Positions 58,901 through 64,000 of a DNA stretch of 64,000 nt are shown in pieces. This DNA is from Hofstenia miamia (taxonomy: Eukaryota > Xenacoelomorpha > Acoela). The notes under the pieces were generated by a model. The model was given only the letters and a program-made list of their open reading frames with translations, did not search any database and was not told where the DNA came from. Each line of letters begins with the position of its first letter. The first letter of the stretch is position 1. A program made the translations under genes and the position numbers. The stretch is from positions 402,704 to 466,703 of the forward strand of contig SCFE01000082.1 in assembly GCA_004352715.1 (NCBI GenBank), given 5' to 3'.

Positions 58901-60553
58901 TTTTGATTGAATTTACACACTTAATGCTCTTGTAGATTTCATTTTTTACAACAATCAATTGTTATGATAACAATTTTTCAACATTTGTTCATTAAATATA
59001 TATTTCCACACCTAAAATTTGCCATGAATTTTTTTTCACAATGAATGTTTGACATTCTAATAGGTTTTTATTGGTAGTGAATTATTAACATGTTACTAGA
59101 TATAATGATGAAATGTTCACCCACATTTCATAGTAATTATTAAATTTGTATCTCTTTGCATGATGACTCAAATATATCAAATTTTAGAACAACACATTAT
59201 TTAAAGGCATTGAAGTCTCTAAGGGACCCTGGATTTCCACTCTTATACATGGTAGAGGTGTTTGAATGTCTAGTCATTAGTATAAAAATATTAGTATAAA
59301 AATTTATCCATTGATGCATATTTCCAGATATTTTGATGCATTGGACAAAACATTAAATAATTTCTAAGTTTTTTCAGTTGTATAAGTTTCACAGAAAAAG
59401 AAAATTTCACACTGCAGAACCTGAAAATAACTTGCCCCAGTTAAGATATAACCAACCACCTATATTACACCCTCTGTAAAAACTGACTATTTGCATTAAA
59501 AACATTTCATTCTAGTTAAGAAGATTAAAATTTCTACATTTTTTGCCAACTAATGAGCATTGTTGAACTTATGCACATATTTCTAAGACAATTGACATTT
59601 CCTTGCATTTCAGACTATAATATAACAGATATTTGTAAATTGTATTACACTTGCCAAGTTTCTGGCTTGTTTTGTTGGTTCAAACCCAACCTATCTGATA
59701 TACCCTCTGTCATTTTTTATAACTTTGTGCAATCATCTAATATTTTAATCACATTAGCTAAAAAATTGTTAATTTATGTAAATACATTAAGATCAAATTA
59801 TTATTTAGTGATTAAAAACAATTTAGATTTATTTATCATCATTAAGTTTATAAAATGCAAACCAAGAAACAATTTAACAAATTAGTACTTGTTGACAAAT
59901 AATTTGACAAAACAAAGGGGGTGATAACACTTCCATTATTTTTAGCCATTTTGGCAGACAATAAATTCAAATTTTGAATGACAGGTACTTTTTGAATTGT
60001 AGTATAAATAGAGCAGAAATCAATTGGAAAACTGTTGGAGTAAATTCTTTGAAAATCTTACCTTTAGATTTCTTTTGGTTTGCTTATTATTAAATCATGT
60101 CAAGCTAAATGGTAGATGCATTATTAGTGGCTTGGGCACACATCAGGAGAAATTCAACTGTCCTTGATCTAAGCCATGAACCTGCATTTATGTTAGGGGT
60201 ATGAATAGGAGTATTTCTCCTTTTAGCTGACTATCAATTCATTCATTTGCATGTAATAAATAATTGACTTTGGAGAAAAGGCTAGTTAGCCCACCATAGG
60301 TTATATTTATATTACATTATCTTGACTAATTAGGTGACCTATAAATAGACTGATAAACAGACCAAGAATGTATTGTTATCTAAATGTAAGGTAGGAAGCT
60401 GCAAGTAACTATTTACTTTATTTATCTATATTAATTAAAGCCAATAGTTTTTTGACTTGGAACTATTCAATCAACAATGGAGGTACATGAGTGTGGATTT
60501 ATTCAGAGATTGGAGTTGGCCAGAGGCCACAGTGAAATCACAGAGGGAAACTT
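55709..60553. other. CpG-depleted AT-rich zone
   Basis: By eye I find only three CG dinucleotides between 55709 and 58181 (near 56813, 57293, 58180) and none from 58182 to 60553. Segments upstream such as 6.7-9.6 kb carry about ten per kb. Other than TA tracts at 55892-55943 and 55987-56001 and AT-rich chance frames, nothing is recognised. Confidence 0.7.
55892..56001. repeat. Cluster of (TA)n tracts
   Basis: Three TA runs at 55892-55906, 55912-55943 and 55987-56001. Confidence 0.92.
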
Positions 60554-61360
60554 CCAGATAACAATTTTGGTTGTTTTTACGTTGTTTATGGTTGTTTCAT
60601 ACTTTTGGTTGTTGCAGCAACCATTAACATCATAATAACAACCATTAATAATAATTTAAGCAACTAAAAATGTGATAATTTAAGATTCAAGCACTGATGC
60701 TTGCAAATAGAACTCACTTCATCATTTTGATTACTAGATCATTTTTATATAAAGAACGGAATTTCAAAAAGCTTTTTTGAAATATTAAATTTGTGAAAAA
60801 TATAATATACTTGGTAAGCGAATTTTCAAAATAATTTATTCATGAATATTTGGACACCTTCAAATTATCTGTGAGTTAAAAAAGTTACATTTGAGCAGAA
60901 GAGATTATTTACGATTTAAAAAAGTATTATTTCAAAATTATATTTAACTTTAAAAGTTTAAATTTTTGTTAAATTTGGCAGATTTTTATGCTTATTGTTA
61001 TCATTTAAAATCAAGACATTCATTCAAAATTTCAGCAAATGTTTTATTTAATGTATTTATTGTATTACTGTTCTGTCCTTTGTTGGGCTTGTGTTAGTTT
61101 AAACAGCAATGTTTGAACTGATTATCAATATAAATTTGATGTATTGCATATAAAAGTAATGCTAGAACAATCATGGGCAACATAAAATAACGTTGTTATG
61201 ACCTAAAAATAGTGCTTTTTTATTCAGAAAAAACAACCAAAAAGCAACCTAATGTGACGTTGTTGGAACAACGTTGTTTAGACCAGTCAAAAGGGTACCA
61301 TTTCAACGTTAAAACAACCATAAAAAAACAACGTTGTTTAGACCAAAATTTGTTATCTGG
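60554..61360. mobile_element. Inverted-repeat element rich in AACAACGTTGTT
   Basis: Left end CCAGATAACAATTTTGGTTG and reversed right end CCAGATAACAAATTTTGGTC are counterparts, and similarity continues inward for about 50 bp with TATGGTTGTTT in both. The right side repeats AACAACGTTGTTTAGACCA (61269 and 61328). The left has a GGTTGTTGCAGCAACC hairpin (60607-60622). No target duplication was seen and no transposase is present. It is a MITE of unassigned superfamily, about 807 bp. Confidence 0.75.
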
Positions 61361-61772
61361 CCTCTACAATGTCATACCTTAATAGTATCAGATTAGTTGG
61401 AGTTAATATAAGTTAGTAACAACAAATCTCATGTTGAAGCAAAGAACTAAAATCAGTATGTCCCTACCCACATCTAACAAGAAATAATAATTTAAAAGAA
61501 TAATTAATTCTATGTTAAAGCCTGTTAGCAGATGCTACATGGCCACTGTGACAGATTAAGAACAAGAAGAAGAATCAACAAACCAACATCCTGACTTGGG
61601 ACTTAGAGTCAAAAAAGTAAGAAACACAACCATTACATGTGATAGCAGAAGACATGTGAAGAAAACCACCAATACAGCACATAGTCAGCTACGACCACTA
61701 CACCTAACTTAAAGCAGGTTCAGAAACAAAGAATCATACTGAACTGCTAGCCACTACTAATCATAAATCAGA
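61361..61772. other. Presumed leader of the LTR retrotransposon
   Basis: Between the inverted-repeat element and the first gag-like ATG. It should contain the LTR end and primer-binding site, but I could identify neither. Confidence 0.35.
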
Positions 61773-62891
61773 ATGACAAATACAAGAGGAAAGAAAGGTA
61801 GCACCAAGAAAGGCACAAGTAAAACAACTGCCACCCCAAGGAGAACACATGTTCAGAAACAGATGTATCTCCTACAGAACTGGAAACCCTACATATGTCC
61901 CCAGAAACAGGATCCAGTGAAGTCTTAAATATCTTAAGACAAATGAATGAGACAGAAACAATAATGAGATCTGAGATACAATTGTTGGTGGAAAGAATGG
62001 CAAAACTAGAGCAGGAGAATGAAAATGCATTGAGTGAATTAAAAATAAAAATTGACAATTGCCTAGAAAACCAAAGTGAAAATTTTCAAAGGGACATCAA
62101 AGCACTAACAACCCAGCTAGAACAATTGAACAAATGCTTCCAGGAAAAGAATGCAAAATGGGAAACAATATGCTGACAATTAGAAGACAAGAAGAACCCT
62201 AATTCTAGACAATGACATACTAGCACAAGAACTAGAACAGCTCAAAGATAAACTCAGATCAACAGAATTGGACAGAGATGAGAATCGTGAAAACCAGATG
62301 TGAGAATTAGAAGATCTTAGACACAAACTGAGAGCAATACAGGGAAATGAAGAGGAAAATCAGCAATTAAAAGAAAGAGGCCTACAGCCGTCACCCATCA
62401 ATTTTAAAAAACAATTCAGATAAGCAGAAGAGGAAGGGAAACAAGAAAAGAAAAAAATCATTGACAAAATTACAAAAGCAGTAACCAACTAGCTCACAAT
62501 AAATGAAAACATAAATGTGTGAAGGAGACCAACTTATGAGAGCTTAATGCTACCAGAGTATAGTCATAACAACACAATACCATCCAAGGCAATCCTGCTG
62601 AAATTCAATGGAAAAATCAACAGCTACAACCCAACATTCCTCAAATGGCTGCAAATGTTTGAGATCACAATGGCCAAGAGGAAAGTAAACCAACAAGCAG
62701 CAGCAGCAAGATTCCCATTATATTTAGCGGAAGCAGCATCCCAACACTATCTACTCTTAGACACTGATATGAAATGGGACTACAAATTACGAATTGGAGA
62801 CTTTGTAGAGTACTATGACAACAAAAGCTTTAAAAACCAATACCAAATTATATTGAACTCAACAAAAATGAGAAAGACAGATGATATATGA
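61773..62891 (+). pseudogene. gag-like remnant (retrotransposon)
   Basis: Begins at ATG 61773 with a short Lys/Thr-rich basic stretch. After a one-base frame change near 61850 it continues as a long heptad-rich coiled-coil (61895-62176; ETIMRSEIQLLVERMAKLEQ) closed by TGA. Similar Glu/Lys/Gln-rich text goes on in shifted frames to about 62520. A capsid-like block at 62547-62891 contains ILLKFNGKINSYNPTFLKWL and ARFPLYLAEAASQHY, in the style of retrotransposon gag where a hydrophobic W..Y.L array is usual. The frame ends at TGA 62889. Gag would assemble the particle; here it is broken in at least four places. Confidence 0.75.
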
Positions 62892-63261
62892 AATTACATC
62901 CAGTAGGTGGAATGATTGGTAACACTCAGCTCCAGGGGAAACAAATATTCAAAAGACGACCTTTTTCCCACATTTGTAAGGGAATGCCAGAAAATATTAG
63001 AACGCAATTTGAAATCAAGTGTGACATGGATGACAAATTGGAAAAATGATTAGGAAAGCTGTAGATATACAGGCAACAATTAAAAATAATACCCACATCT
63101 ATGAGAAAGCAGTATGGAACAAGGAAAAGCTGACAGAATGGTGAAACAGTTACAAAACACAGACAGCAAACACCAAAGCTTATAAGGAAAATAAGACAGA
63201 GAAGTTCATCAACATAAAAAATAAAGAGGGAAAGTCAAAGAAAGTTAGAGAAAGAGACATT

Positions 63262-63320
63262 AAGTGTTACACCTGTGGAAAGAAGGGGCAAGGAAAGATG
63301 AGTGCAGAAAACAATTAACA
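63262..63320 (+). pseudogene. Retrotransposon zinc knuckle remnant
   Basis: KCYTCGKKGQ at 63262-63291 gives the first two Cys of a CCHC knuckle. The position of the His carries Gln (CAA), and the last Cys is found only in the next frame. This would be the nucleic-acid-binding end of gag. Confidence 0.7.
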
Positions 63321-63453
63321 TAATCAGAGAAGAGGAAGCATACTACAAAGATGAGGATGTAATCAAGTCTGAAGCAGAATTATTAGAAGATCCCCAAACT
63401 GAAGAAGAATTGGAAAACTAGCTCAAATGCTGACTCTAAAAAACTGAGCACCA

Positions 63454-64000
63454 ATAATGATCATGAATTTGAACAATATCAACACAATAATGATAATGAT
63501 AAATGGAATACTGACAAATGCAACAATTGACACAGGAGTGCTGACATTGATAATAACAGATGAATATGCAATGAAACTAGGATTTAAATGAGAGGATTTA
63601 GAACAATCAAACAAAAGACTAATCAATGCATCCAGAGAATACATAGACACAAAAGGCAAGCTCAATGCAGTACAAATCAGGATAGTGAACACAACCTTTG
63701 AGCAATCATTAGTAGTGATAGACACCCACAACAATCTATTGCCATATGAGGTGATATTAGGTGACAACTTCTTAACCAAAAACAGATGCATGATAAACTA
63801 TTCCAATGGAACAATTAAAGTAAGGGAAGAGGAAATTGAAATCAAAGAACAAGAAGGCAAGCTATCAACAATAGTATTTGAATTGGAAGAGTACATAAAG
63901 CTGCAGCTGTACTAATGGAGGATGCATGAAATCAAAACAGAAGAGGAGATCACAGCAGATATAATGATCTATGATAACAAAGGAATCAATTCAAAAAGAG
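63454..64000 (+). pseudogene. Retropepsin-like aspartic protease remnant
   Basis: The frame shows hydrophobic residues before the catalytic DTG (codons 63529-63537, ATIDTGVLTLIITDEYA), then an in-frame TGA near 63590, then a body with NTTFEQSLVVIDTHNN and the ILGDNFL block (63754-63774), equivalent to the second conserved ILG-x-D/N-F motif of Gypsy-like proteases, followed by INYSNGTI. A TAA at 63913 interrupts it, but the same frame stays open to the window end. The canonical DTGA reads DTGV. Protease would mature gag-pol. The opposite-strand frame 63423-63791 is a shadow. Confidence 0.85.

Larger units (their letters stand above)
61773..64000 (+). mobile_element. Decayed LTR retrotransposon, gag-protease part
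   Basis: An A-rich, CpG-poor plus-strand region whose broken frames follow the gag, zinc knuckle, aspartic protease order of Ty3/Gypsy-like elements. It runs off the right edge, where reverse transcriptase would be expected. Frame changes and TGA/TAG stops are scattered throughout, so it is not functional. It is unlikely to be one piece with the integrase remnant at 1.2-1.8 kb, which is on the other strand 60 kb away. Confidence 0.85.

Noticed and set aside
59553-59885. 110-codon plus-strand frame in the CpG desert
   Set aside because: Ile/Leu/Asn/Tyr bias typical of AT-rich chance frames; no splice or domain support.
62887-63600. In-frame TGA codons as evidence for an alternative genetic code
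   Set aside because: TAG and TAA stops and frame changes also occur, so pseudogene decay is the simpler explanation.

Overview
The window is an AT-rich stretch of a metazoan, probably invertebrate, nuclear genome. Signs are long non-coding tracts, many (TA)n microsatellites, runs of N, GT/AG-bounded exon-like islands, and the decayed debris of LTR and non-LTR retrotransposons and of hAT, Tc1/mariner and probably piggyBac DNA transposons. I cannot name the species. There is no bacterial-style gene layout, no rRNA or CRISPR, and I found no tRNA. No complete host gene is visible.

Layout. 0-3.1 kb: a minus-strand remnant of a Ty3/Gypsy-type integrase, then a GC-rich terminal fragment with a perfect hairpin. 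3.6-5.4 kb: a hAT-like element containing a nominal 1000-N gap and a nested copy of a short 'GGCGGAGGT' repeat; a second copy lies at 9.7-9.9 kb. 11.6-12.5 kb: the reverse-transcriptase end of a LINE on the minus strand, running into a (TA)n tract. 14.6-15.0 kb: an unassigned decayed coding segment. 16.5-18.0 kb: a hAT MITE with a perfect 8-bp target duplication and a deleted hAT keeping the C-terminal dimerisation motif. 18.8-19.7 kb: the best host-exon candidate, followed by a 138-bp tandem triplication. 25.1-25.7 kb: a hAT MITE sitting directly before the splice acceptor of a second exon candidate. 31.4-31.6 kb: a third exon candidate. 33.5-34.3 kb: a dispersed repeat carrying a 26-bp hairpin insert, then another hAT. 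37.1-37.6 kb: a second LINE remnant. 41.0-43.3 kb: a nest in which a piggyBac-like MITE interrupts a hAT, which lies against a Tc1/mariner transposase that is itself split by a (TA)n/gap tract. 44.3-45.6 kb: a cluster of short same-strand open frames of unknown origin. 49.2 kb: a hAT MITE with perfect target duplication, whose end recurs at 51.6 kb in what looks like a merged heterozygous insertion site. 55.7-60.5 kb: a near CpG-free zone. 60.6-61.4 kb: an inverted-repeat element. 61.8 kb to the end: a decayed LTR retrotransposon gag-protease region running off the window.

The coherent story is transposon turnover rather than a pathway. Several different hAT families with GC-rich termini stand out as islands in AT-rich DNA, at least one of them perhaps still polymorphic. 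The three exon-like islands (18.8, 25.6, 31.4 kb, all plus strand) may belong to one or more long-intron genes; two are phase-compatible. Assembly artefacts are frequent (duplicated flanks at 28.9-29.1 kb and 51.55-51.77 kb, nominal gaps), so structural claims near Ns need care. All motif calls were made by eye; no alignment was run.
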